Source: Saururus chinensis (taxonomy: Eukaryota > Streptophyta > Magnoliopsida > Piperales > Saururaceae). Taken from it: a DNA stretch of 64,000 nt. Location of the stretch: assembly GCA_035235625.1 (NCBI GenBank), contig CP141141.1, positions 8,987,968 to 9,051,967 of the forward strand, given 5' to 3'. The position numbers were made by a program, and so were the translations under genes. The notes under the pieces are model-generated. The model made no database searches. It had not been told where the DNA came from and saw nothing but the letters and a program-made list of their open reading frames with translations. Shown piece by piece: positions 48,174-59,100 of the stretch (positions are counted from its first letter, which is position 1; every line of letters starts with the position of its first letter).

Positions 48174-48715
48174 AGAGTCATTTGGGTACTGAATTAATTT
48201 AGTAGCGAATTAATTCAGTAGTGAATTAATTCAAAAAATTCACCGCTGAATATGAATTACGTTTGGGTAGAGAATTTGTTAGAATAAATTCAGATGTCAC
48301 ATTAAACACAATTTTAAAACTTTAAACTAATATAACTCTCTCTCTCGAACTCAGATATGCACGTTCTTGGTATCATTACATTTCTAAATTCAAGCTCTAT
48401 CAAACAAGATCCCACAAAGGTAGGTAATTTTAAACTTTCAAAGTGGGCCTTACCTGTATGGCACATTTTTTGAAGCTCAAATTGATATAAATGATAACCA
48501 TTAAAAAATAATAAAATCTGTAATTTTCAAAACGGTGATTAGGAGACTGAATCGATTGAATCAGTGATTCAGGCCTGAAACGACCTGAATCTAACTTCAG
48601 TACTGAATTTTTAATTCAGTGCAGCTTTAGTACACAAACAAGACTCTAATAATTCAGTACTGAATTTAGACTGAATCGACTGAATCTTTCACAGATTCAA
48701 TACCCAAATAGCCCC
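48174..48715. mobile_element. PIF/Harbinger-like MITE (542 bp) with TTA target site
   Basis: The left end AGAGTCATTTGGGTACTGAA and the inverted right end (GGGGCTATTTGGGTATTGAA when reverse-complemented) form terminal inverted repeats that match at most positions. TTA flanks both sides (48171-48173 and 48716-48718), the usual PIF/Harbinger target duplication. Subterminal regions are full of GAATTAATTCAGTA-type motifs in both orientations, so the arms could fold back. No transposase is encoded. Confidence 0.75.
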
Positions 48716-48718
48716 TTA

Positions 48719-49425
48719 ATGTTAATTTTGATCGATTTTGGTCATTTTTGAAATTTAAGCGGTTAACAAATATTTTAACTAAATTTTTTTTTTCATATTT
48801 TTATAGTTTTTAAGTTAATTTAAGTCATTTAGAATTTTTCTGAAATTTTTAGAATTGTTACTATTTTTTCCTAAAAAGTTAGGGGGCAGGTCCCACTGTG
48901 GGCCCAAATGCGAAATTTGGGTTATTAATCTTAAATGACTATAACATCAACCTAAGACATAAAGTAATTATTTTAAAATTTTCAGACTTCAATTTAGGTT
49001 TAAATAAGCAAATTTTGTCATTTTTAGTATAAAACCCTATTTGTACCCCACTAATTCATTAGGTTTACCCCACCCCTTTACTATAAAAGGAATGAAACAT
49101 CCACTTTCCCAATTGGGAAAGGGCTCACCGGGCTTTCATAGAGGTCCTGACACAACGATAGTGGGCTCTACTTCTCAGAGCCCACGGTTGCCTAGACTTT
49201 ACATACGGCTAAACCCGCGACAGAGTCGATCCCTCCCTAACCACTGGTCCGACCAATGATACTAATTTATGAGTTGGACCCGACAATATGATGATGCAAA
49301 TCATAGTTATATGCCTAGTGTACGTATGTGATGAATGTAGGTCCTAATGAACTCGTGTTATGATGGCTCGTGTGGGGTCAGCATAACTACCCCCACTATC
49401 CTTGGACATCGCGGCCCAAATGGCT
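48719..49425. other. Intergenic DNA, nothing recognised
   Basis: Part of it (49080-49260) is moderately GC-rich with short open frames, but nothing is recognisable. Confidence 0.35.
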
Positions 49426-49429
49426 CATC

Positions 49430-50520
49430 CGAACTGCAAACAAAGCGAGTCCAACAAATAAAATAGAGAAACTGCACCACGTATTTATTCCTATAATCGA
49501 TGACCATTTGCATGACAGAGCTGCTTCCGGCATTACGAGGAAGAACGATATGGTGGAGGCGCTTCTTGATATGAAGGAAGATGGGGATAAGTACATTGGA
49601 AATGAAAGCTACTTTTGTAGTAATGATTTAACAAAATCTTTTGCATAGGTAAAGCAATTAACTTATTGCAACTGATCTCTTAGCAGGAACTCGTTCTCGC
49701 GGCCACGACAATACATTGGCGACATTGGAGTGGGCCATGGCAGAGCTACTACACAACCCGGATTAGGGATGCCACTCGGGTTGGGTTAATGGTAAACCCG
49801 ACCCGACCCGACCCTAATGGGTCGGGTTTGGTTTTAAAAAATAACCCTAATGGGTCGGGTCAGGTTTTAGTGATCCAACCCGACCCGACCCGAATAAAAA
49901 TAAAAATATAAATATAAAACTTATATTTTTTAATATTATTTTTTTAAAAAAAATTTAAAAATAAAAAAATAATATAAAAAATATTTTTTTAATCTATTCG
50001 GGTCAAACGGCTCGGGTTCGGGTCACAGCTTTTTGATGTGGGTTCAGGTTAGGGTTTCACGAAATCCGACCCGGTGGCATCACTAACCCGGATGTGTTGG
50101 CTATAGTAATTAGAACTGAGCTCAACGAGGTAATAGTTCCAGGAAGACAAGTTGAAGAATCAGACAATGCCCGTCTGCCGTATCCTGCAGCTGTAGTGAA
50201 GGAGACGTTTCGTCTGCGCCTGCCATCTCCTCTCCTCGTCCCTCGGAAAACACAAGCTGATGTTGAAGTATCAGGCTTCATAATTCCGGGCCATTGGCCG
50301 CGATGATACCAAACTCTTTCAAGCCAGAGAGGTTTTTGGACTCCAAGTCCAAGGTGGTTTTCCTGGGCCGGGACATGCATCTTGCTGATCCCCTTCGGCG
50401 CGGTGCGGAGGATCTGCCCTGGGTTGATCATGCATTTCTTCCTAGCTTCACTTATCCACTCCTTTGCGTAACAAATACACCAAGACCCTTTATGTTATTG
50501 ACAAGAACAAGGTGAATAGC
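49430..50520 (+). pseudogene. Cytochrome P450 relic, CYP76-like, split by a MITE
   Basis: This is the C-terminal half of a haem monooxygenase of the CYP76 type (typically about 500 residues, ER-anchored, acting in terpenoid and phenolic metabolism). In order: IEKLHHVFIPIIDDHLHDRA and NDMVEALLDMKEDGD (about 49460-49590); the I-helix region with AGT then LATLEWAMAELLHNPD (49685-49763); after the inserted MITE, VEESDNARLPYPAAVVKETF with the K-helix ExxR (E-T-F-R) and PLLVPRKTQADVEVSGF (50094-50300); the PERF motif in NSFKPERFL (50310-50335); and the haem loop PFGAVRRICPG (50391-50423) with the cysteine kept but the usual glycine before RR replaced by valine. The frame shifts after GHWPR and again before the haem loop, and the first half of the gene, including the membrane anchor, is absent. 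It cannot make an enzyme. Confidence 0.88.
49756..50093. mobile_element. hAT-type MITE (49764-50085, 322 bp) inside the P450 relic
   Basis: The terminal inverted repeats TAGGGATGCCACTCGGGT at the left and, reverse-complemented at the right, TAGTGATGCCACCGGGTCGG are typical of hAT MITEs. A perfect 8 bp duplication ACCCGGAT flanks it (49756-49763 and 50086-50093). Inside are many GACCCGACCCG / CGGGTCGGGT motifs near both ends and an AT-rich centre. Removing the element and one duplication would join the P450 reading in frame, so it landed in what was then coding sequence. Confidence 0.92.
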
Positions 50521-50849
50521 AGAAGATTTGAAATTTGTATATGATTAATTTGAGGATAACTAATCACCATATCGTCATCTTAACTCTTCTAATTTATCTT
50601 TATAATACCCACAACTAGGCAAGCTATGGAAACTAAAGAAAATGGCTCCGGTCAGTAAGAAGGTTTTTATGGGTGAGATGTGCAGGACATCTCATTTTTT
50701 TATGATTGCAAACACATTGTTTACGACCTTTATTGACTATTGCCAATGCTATTCACTTGATCTTTTGAAGAGGAAAAAAATTATTTATTTTGTAAATTGA
50801 TTGATAAGTCAACTTTATTCTTGATTGGTAGGATCAGCAGTCTATTAGA

Positions 50850-51110
50850 CAAGCCAACTGCTACAATTGGAGATGCAGCACAGCTTTATAAAGGATGGTC
50901 GCAGCCAATAGTCTACCGATCAACCGATATAATTATAAAGAATCTTATGACTGATAAGTATAAAGAACCTTATGGCTGCACAAAGTTGTAGACAAACAGA
51001 TGCAATTATAAAGTATCTCAAAGGTATACATGATTAGTTTCATGTTGGTCTACTGCTAGACACGCTACTATTGACTGATACGAATTGTGAAGAATTCTAC
51101 ATATGATTCG
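50850..51110 (+). pseudogene. Trace of a Copia reverse transcriptase/RNase H connection
   Basis: DAAQLYKGWSQPIVYRSTDI aligns by eye with the family phrase in which a tyrosine-arginine start is followed by a glycine-leucine stretch and TRPDI. Further on, IIKYLKGIHD resembles the conserved RYLKGT, with TDTNCE in place of SDADW. Stops occur between them. Only about 90 residues are represented. Confidence 0.4.
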
Positions 51111-51334
51111 TCTCAATTGCCATGTGGTGATGACGAAGTAATTGCCATGTTCAACAAAGGATCTTGGAATATTCCTAGGATAGTCTGTAACCAAAGCTCT
51201 CTGTTATTCACAGTTTGAAATGGTAGGAGCAGTGTCACGCTAGTCTCCTCCTCCAGACTGAATTGGAGCAACCAGTTCTCTAACTCTTCTCCTTCAACAA
51301 CTATTCCCTTTTTTCCAAAGTTACTAGACAAACC

Positions 51335-51560
51335 TTAAATCTTGTTCCAAATGAGATACTGGATAGGGAAGTTGCACGTTGGCAAAATTCTTTGGTAGGG
51401 TACACTTTGGGAAGAAGACCCTTTTATTCCATTTAAAATGAGATCCATTGCAGAAGGATTTTTATTATTCAAGTTTGGATATGAAAAAGATTGTGATCAA
51501 GTACTCAATTCCATGATGTGGTCGGTCAGGGGACATCTTCATATCTTCGATAGGGCTGCC
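51335..51560 (+). pseudogene. Trace of a DUF4283-type (LINE-associated) protein
   Basis: SIAEGFLLFKFGYEKDCDQV and LNSMMWSVRGHLHIFDR match the family pattern of DUF4283, a domain found in zinc-knuckle proteins linked to plant LINEs (EGFFLFKF...VL...PW...RG). The first part of the domain is out of frame just upstream. The reading breaks at 51560, exactly where TAGGGCTGCCAACGGTAA, a hAT-like terminus, begins. Confidence 0.55.
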
Positions 51561-53186
51561 AACGGTAATCCATTCTACCGTTTATACTATAGCGTTAAGA
51601 AGTTAAATGATACGATTAAATTTATTCGATTGGTAAATAAGATGATAATTTTATCCAACCATTATTTAAATTGAAGGTAATGGAAAAAGTTCTTCTATAA
51701 CTGTTTATCCATAACCTGTTTGTCATATTTAAAAATTTTACATATATATTCATTAGTCTTAAGTGATTTAATTTTAAAAGTAATTAACTTATAGTTTTTT
51801 ATAATAATTTTTATGCCATGATTCACCACGGTGATTTACTCAACGAAAGATATCAATAAAATCCTAAACATATATTAAATTAATTTAACTATTGACAACC
51901 AATCATTATAGTTGTTATAACTTGCTACTTGGAAAATAATTTATTTTTTCTAACAATTCATATCTAATTGTATTTTTTTATAAAAAAATATTCATTTACA
52001 ATTCATATTTTATATTCTCTTAAACTCACTTCGCTTTGATGTTTCCCATTTGGTTGATTTGTTTAATTTTTCTAGTCTCATTAGGTCATGATTCATCTTT
52101 AATTATACATGTTATAATCTTAACTATCTACATAGCACTTTGTATAAAATATTTTTGTAAATTTTAGGTTAAATTAGATTCCGTTTTGATAACTCAAACA
52201 AGTGAATATTTTCTTGTTTTTGATAATTAAACTTATGAAGTGTTTGTTTGTGTAAGGAAACGATTGGTGGGTTTGGAGTAGGATTGCTGAGTTAGCTCTA
52301 TTCTACTTGAGGTTAGACTCAAGTTAACTCAAATCAAAGTTTGAACTTAGGATAATATAACCAAATTCTTGTTTGGCCCATCTCGAATTAGCTTAGTTTG
52401 AGTGATGACTGGCTTAACTTTGAATGAGTGGTGTAAGTGATTTTATTTTAAGATTTGGTATATGTTGGTTAAAACATGACTATGTTATAAATCATGTTTG
52501 TATATGAGATTGTAAATTTTAAAATGATTTATTTATTGAAATTGGTTGGAATCAACAAGTTTTGAATAACCAAACAAGTTTACGTGAAACTTTGAATAGG
52601 TTTAAGCGATTTTTTTTAAAAATCTAAGGAGACTCCTTTAAATTTTTTTAAGTGATAATGTAATTATTCAATCAACCAGGGTTGACCTAACCTGGCCACT
52701 AATTTTGGTCAGGGTCTTAGATAAGTTTTAAAATATTACTTAAAAGATATACTAATAGATGATGTGAATCATTACATGTAGTCTCATTTGTGCATGCAAT
52801 ACACCTTTAAATATAGTTGATTATTAGAAGGCAATTATTCTTCTTCTCACATTTAGAATTCTTCTAAAACAGGCAGCAAATGAATGTCTTGGAGTTGGAC
52901 TCATAAGATAGGAGGTGAAGTATGCCTATATGTTTTTTTTGCTCACATTCAACAAATGCATAAATGGAGAATAATGTTGTACTAATTGAACAAGGGCATG
53001 AGGTGGTGTGGGTAAAATTATCATAATAAAGCATAATCATAAAAAATGCTAAATATTTAGAATCTTCATACAATGCCCTAAACTTTGGTAAAACCTTCTA
53101 CTTCTTGGGAATCCTCTCTAAATTTAACCAAGGTGCAACAACTGGTGCAAACATCTAAGTACAATTTAAAAGAGGTTTATTAAGGA
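51561..53186. other. AT-rich intergenic DNA
   Basis: No gene is seen. It begins with a hAT-like terminus (51554) whose partner was not found. 52240-52720 contains GTTTGGAGTAGG and AGTTAACTCAAATC motifs and may be another degenerate MITE. Confidence 0.4.
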
Positions 53187-54044
53187 GTAAGGACTAAGGC
53201 TGCTAACGAGCCGAGCCAGCTCGTCGAGCTTAACAGGCTCGACTCAGTTCGACTTGAATTCGGCTTGGCTCGAAGTGAGCTCAATTCGAGCTCGGTTGGA
53301 ACTCGAAAGCGAATGAGCTAATCTCGAACATAGGCTAACTCAAATCGACTCGACTCGAAATTGACTCGAACTCGACTCGATTTGTTATATATCACTTTTT
53401 ACATATTATACCCCTATTATATAAATTTCTTAATTTTTACCTTTCATGTACCCATAATATTTTATATTATTTTATAAAATATATATACTATATATACATT
53501 AATATATGGTATATTATATACTATATAATATGATATATAATTCTTATATTATACTATTATATTTCAAACAAATATAAATCCTACTACTAATAGAATTGAG
53601 AATGTAGGTATGATACATTATTTTATTTCTATTCTACCCTTATTCATCTATATAATATTATTTAAATTTTAAATACTACCTTTAATCATTCTAATCCTAA
53701 CAAATATAAATATGTAATTCTACTTGCAAATAAACATTTTTAATTCAACCAATCATATTATTTTAGAATTAGAGATTTAGTGGACTATATCTAGATTTTG
53801 CCTATAAATATATCTAGCGAACCAAGTCTAGATTTTACTGTTGAATTCTAATTATATTGAATTTTCTTTTTACAGGCAATCCACACACCATGAAATATGT
53901 TATTGTTGAGGTCCAAATAATTCTCTTATTATGAACATTTTTGTAGTCACTAGAATAATTAGATATGAAATATGTGAAAAAGAGTTGTCATAACTTTGAT
54001 GACTAGTTTAATTTTTTGTGGTTTATTATATGGGAAATTTTATA

Positions 54045-55020
54045 TAACTATCAAAATAATGAAGAGCGAAAAATATTTACCAATATGGTATTCCTTTTCG
54101 CTGACTAGGCGCCAACACCTGCATAGTTTTTTTTTTTGTTTTTTTTCATAATTTCATCTTTTAGAAGGACGAAATGAGTACAATTAAATTAATACAATGT
54201 ACTAACTTTGTCCTTCCAAATGATGAAATCAATAATGAATTGATTTTTTCTCTTTTTTCTCTGTTCACTCTCTCTCCTCTCTCTTTCGATTATCTCTCTT
54301 TTCTCTCTCTCTCTCCTCTTTCTTTCTATTCTCTTTATTTTCTCTCTCCTCTCTTCTAAAGGACAAAATCATTAAAAATTTAAAAAATATTTATTTCGTC
54401 ATTCAAAAATACATTATATTTTATTTTAAATTTAATATTTTAATATATAAATAAGAAAAAATTAAATTGAAATGTTCTACTTTCTCCCCACTTCTCATAG
54501 CTAGGGCTCCTATCACGCATATGAGAGAGAGAGAGAGGGAGAAAAAAAAGAGGACAAAGAAAAGAGAAAGTGTAGAGAGAGAGAGTGAAGAGAGAAAATA
54601 AGAGAGATAGTAGAAAGAGAGAGGAGAGAGATTGAATAGAAATATAGAGAGGAGAGAGTGTGTGAAGAGAGAGAGGAAAGAGTGAAGAGAAAGAGGAGAG
54701 AGAGAAATGAGAGAGAAAGAATGAAGAGAGAGTAGAGAGGAGAGAGGAGAAAGAGAAGAGAGGACAAAATTATTTCATCATTGATTTTATCATTCTAAAT
54801 GACGAAATCAGTAAATTGCATTGATTTTATCTTTTAAAAGGACGAAATCAGTACATTATATTGATTTCGTCCTTTAAATGACAAAATCAATATATTATAT
54901 TAAAATTTTCCTCTTTAAGTACGAAATTATAAAAAAATTTTTAAAAAATGCACGCATGCATTGGCGAAAAGGAACACCATATTGATAAATATTTTTTTCT
55001 CTATGTTATTTTGATAATTA
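54045..55020. mobile_element. Nested inverted-repeat element with GGACGAAAT repeats
   Basis: Left arm AACTATCAAAATAATGAAGA followed by AATATTTACCAATATGGT and TTCCTTTTCGC; the right arm is its inverted counterpart ending TTTTGATAATTA. The arms are about 60-65 bp. Inside each arm are GGACGAAAT / TTCGTCC motifs, then a CT-rich tract (54240-54358) and a GA-rich tract (54520-54768) that are complementary. No target duplication could be read. The long arms suggest a MULE-like or foldback element, and the family also occurs at 1860-2345. Confidence 0.65.
54240..54768. repeat. Complementary CT-rich and GA-rich tracts (hairpin-capable)
   Basis: 54240-54358 consists mainly of CTCTCTCTTT-type repeats and 54520-54768 of GAGAGAGAAA-type repeats, separated by about 160 AT-rich bases. 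They can pair as a long imperfect hairpin. Frames read through them are serine/leucine repeats and have no coding support. Confidence 0.85.
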
Positions 55021-55496
55021 TTATTTTTTAATATTATTTATATAAATATATTTATTATATGAGATATTTGAATAACATTAGTTAAATTTTTGGTGACAAA
55101 TGAATTTTTTTTGTGGGGCATTTATTAACTCTTATTTTAACCATAGATTTTGAAATAATATTTACAACTTTAATAGAATAGTATTATGTTTGCTATAATT
55201 TTTTTAAAATTTTGTAATGTTGGTGTGATTCTTTAAATTAATATGAATTTTTATAAATAAAAAATAATTTGGGTTGTAAATAGGATTCGAGCTCAATTCG
55301 AACATAGGTTTGAGTTGCTATAGTACGTTTTTGAGCTTGAGTTGGAGTCGAGTTTCAAGTTTCTTAACTGAATCGAGCTCGAGCCAAGCATCGAGCTGTT
55401 CAATCGAGCTCGAATCGAGCTTTTAGAAATCGAGTTCAAGTAAAAATAACCTGAAAATTCGGTTTACCTCGACTCGTTAGCACCCTTAGTAAGGAC

Positions 55497-56107
55497 AATA
55501 AAAAAGAATAAGTTGGGGTATATATAAAATAGTTAAGAAGCCCCCGGGCATAGAGATGGATTTTTTACCCCCTATTACTATAAGCTATGCAATGATGTAC
55601 CCGACATATATTAACGGGACCCTATATATATAGAAAGTTTATATGAGCCCGGTCATATACGCCTATCTGAGCCCATACTCATAAAACTGGAACTCTATAT
55701 GTATATATAATGATGACGTAACTTAGGATGGGCTCATTGGCTTCCGCGTAACTTAGGATGGGCTCATTGCGAGTGAGTAGGAGGAAAATCTCTTCCAATA
55801 GCCCCGTCAAGGACGGCAGACAATACAAGTTGGCGTATTGCGCATGCATCCTTCGTCCACTCTCCACCCTGGCTCATTCCACACTCTTTAGGTCAGCTGC
55901 CCCTCCTTTTATCCAGCAGTTTCCGCCATTCATCCTCTCAATTCCAAGGCAGAAGCGAGAAGCAAATCCAATTCTCTCTCATCTCTTTCCCATCCAGTCA
56001 ACACTGATCTCACACACGGGGGAATGTTCGAAAAGCCATTGCCCATCCAGTCCAGTCTCAAGAGACGAGGAGCAGTAATCTAGTAGGACTAGGGTTTTGA
56101 TCCCCTT
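55497..56107 (+). promoter_or_regulatory. Promoter and 5-prime leader region of the PP1 gene
   Basis: Between the hAT element and the PP1 start codon lie about 600 bases. 55840-56080 has a C/T-rich composition typical of plant 5-prime leaders, while 55500-55740 is AT-rich with TATATATATAG-like stretches (for example 55622-55632). An upstream frame at 55758-56078 has no family similarity and I treat it as leader. The exact transcription start cannot be read. Confidence 0.4.
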
Positions 56108-59100
56108 ATGCACATGGACTCCGCGGTGCTGGATGATATAATCGGCCGGCTGCTGGAAGTGAGGGGGAGCCGGCCGGGCAAGCAGGTGCAGCTTTCGGAG
56201 TCGGAGATTCGCCAGCTCTGCGGAGTCTCCAAGGACATTTTCCTCCACCAGCCCAATCTCCTCGAGCTTGAAGCCCCCATCAAAATTTGCGGTAATTTTT
56301 TTTACCGAATTATTTTGTTTAATTTTTTCTGTGATTTCTACTTTCTGGGTATTTTCTAATCCTTTATAATGGTGATTAAATTGGACCTCTTTATGGTTTC
56401 CTTGGAAGTTTGTGCTTTTGACATATTTATTCCTTTGCGTTGTTTGCTTAGAGATTGTGCATGAATAGATATGACGCCAGTAAGCATTTTTCTTTGGACC
56501 TGTTGATGTGCTGACTCGTTATTAGGTGAGACGATGTCTTCTGTTTGCATGGGCTTGTTTCATTATAATTTATGTTTCTTGATGTGAATGTTTGATCTTC
56601 CCTCTGTCCCATATTAAGTGTCCTGTTTGATTTTTTAAAATTCACATGATATGGATGGAGGGAGTACGATTTCAGTGTTCTTATTGTCAAACAATTTGTT
56701 TACAAGCTGAGGGGTTTTCGGGATGTCCGTTGGAATGTAGCTAGTGCAAATAAAACGAAGCCAGAAAAATGAATATATTGCCATGCTGAGAAGTTGTTTC
56801 TGACTTTAGTGGCGTACTTCACTGGTAGTCTCTTAATTTAGGTTGTTTTATAGTAAGTCTACAATTAGTTGAGGCAGAAATTGGAATGCATTTGGTTTGA
56901 AATAAACTGGGCCAGAAAATTAAGTAATTTGCGTTGTTGAAAAGTTGATTATAAGTTTAGTAACGTGTTCATGACTAGGTCCTTATTTTTGGCTGTTTTC
57001 TGAGCCTATTCTCAGTTGGTGCATTAATGGGCATGTAATTTATGCATATGAAATCATGCCATTAATTTAAGCATGTTGGCTTACTGAAAACTGGAAAGGT
57101 GGTCCTGTAATTGGTATTGTGCTTCTACCAGGTGCTTTTGCAGCCTCTGACATGATCCTCTCGGGGGTTCCATATTACAATTTAAAATATGGACATAAAA
57201 TAGCTTGTTACTTGATTCATGCTTCCATTTAACCAATTTGTTTGTTATTTCCCTTAAACATAGCCGGAGAAAACAACCAGGTTCTTGGTTGAGAATGGCA
57301 TGACTGTATTAGTAGTCACAAATAATTGCACCAAGGCTACCAGCTATTGTTAGCGATTTGAATATGTAGTGTATTGTACACGTCTGACAGGTCACTTACT
57401 TGAATTGTACTTGCAAAATGAATGAGAACATATTAACTTGATTTTGTGGAAATGGCTTCAGCTGTTTACATTTCATAGTTCTGTGTTGTATCCACTACCC
57501 GCATTTTTAACTATTATTTTCAGTCCTTTAATTATTAAAGGGAGGGAGGGAAGGGGGGTGGGGGTAAGCAGGGCTCGGGTCGGGAAGGGAAGTGGGAATG
57601 GGCTGTATGTAGGAGTAATATTGGGGTAACTGAGTAAAATGGTGAGGTAAATGAGAAAATATGTGCGGCTAGGATTCACAGATACACCAATTTGGGTGTC
57701 GGATCCATATCCTGCATGTATTGGATATGGATACACAATGGATAAGGCTGCCTGCATGTCTTTGTTCCTTTTCAAAGAAAATAAAAAAGCGATACATATC
57801 AGATACATACAACACCCGTTTGGAGGTAATGAGTCTATTGAGGAAAATGGTGAGGTAAATGAGCGAAAATATGTGAGGCTAGGAAGCACAGATCCACCAA
57901 TTTGGGTGTCGGATCCATATCCTGCATGTATTAGATATGGATACACAGCAGATAAGGCTGCCTGTGTGTCTTGCTCCTTTTTGAAAAAAATAAAAAAATG
58001 ATACATATCAGATACATCCTGGATACGTACCCACTTATTTGGAGACCTCATGTGCTTGAGATTGCAAGTCTTTCTATAGATGAACCAGGTTTGGAGATTT
58101 TCGTTTAGTAATGCTAATTTTGATGTTGTTTCTTGTTTTTTTTTCCTCATTTTGTTGATGGGATTTTGGTGTTGAATGTATTGGTACTCTTTAAGCTCTT
58201 ATTTTGGTGTTGAATGTGTTAGTAGTGGTACTCTTAAGTTTAGCTATTTATTTTTAAAAGCTGGGTTTGCACTTTTTTTACACTTACAACTAACCTAAAA
58301 ATATATGAAAAATAATTTTATTACACATATCCCCCTTGTTTCGCTGTAATCGTATTGTACTGTACATGTGTCCTGTATCTGTGTTCATGCTTCCTTGATG
58401 TGGGGTATTACTAAGCTACGGGAGAAGTGAGATTTTCTTGGGTGAGAATAGGAGTGTTCTAAAATGTTGCTTTAGAAAAATCAATCCCACATATACTTTT
58501 CCACACATCTCATACCTTATAGCAACTAACACCATCTCATATCCACTACATGTATAAAAAAGATTGAAATATTTTTTCTTTAAAAATCATTGTGTCATCA
58601 TCATCAATCATTTCTCAAATGAAACAACCATTTCCTCTGTCTTTAAAATTAACATGTTTGTTTCTTTTAGAAGTTTTCTGCTGAATACTAGGGCAGTGCA
58701 CCAGATGACTTCATGTTGCACTGAGAGTAAAACAAATTGATTTATAGTAATAATAAAAAGTTGGGGCTGGTGCAATGATAGCTGAAAGTTCATAGGCCAA
58801 ACCCCTTCCAAGTGCTGATGGTTCCACACTAGGAAACAGGGTCCTTTAGTCTTTATTCTTTTATCATTGTGACCCTAGAGGTATATGTTAGTTTCACTTC
58901 CATGTTCTCAAGGCATATGTCGAGCATGTATATTGCCATTTTGGTCTGAGTGAAGAAAATAAGTTGTTTCACCTGTACTTAGGCTATCAGATGTACCATC
59001 CAACTAATGTGAGATATGTTCGTGATGTTAGAGAGAATTTCTTGATTTAGAATTGTTGGAACTGGTGACTTGTATGGTCTTTTGCTATGGTTATTTGCAG

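Larger units (their letters stand above)
53187..55496. mobile_element. Non-autonomous hAT-type element (53195-55488, 2294 bp)
   Basis: It has terminal inverted repeats TAAGGCTGCTAACGAGCCGA (left) and, reverse-complemented, TAAGGGTGCTAACGAGTCGA (right). A perfect 8 bp duplication GTAAGGAC flanks it (53187-53194 and 55489-55496), diagnostic of hAT transposition. Both subterminal regions are packed with TCGAGCTCG, CTCGACTCGA and similar motifs (53215-53390 and 55285-55470), which may be transposase-binding sites. The centre is very AT-rich and holds a nested inverted-repeat element. No transposase is encoded, so movement depended on an enzyme made elsewhere. Confidence 0.93.

Noticed and set aside
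55758-56078. 106-codon frame upstream of PP1
   Set aside because: No similarity to any family and it occupies the likely PP1 leader; it does not read into the PP1 frame.
57473-58150. 225-codon minus-strand open frame
   Set aside because: It lies antisense to PP1 intron 1 and its peptide repeats because of a 208 bp tandem duplication.
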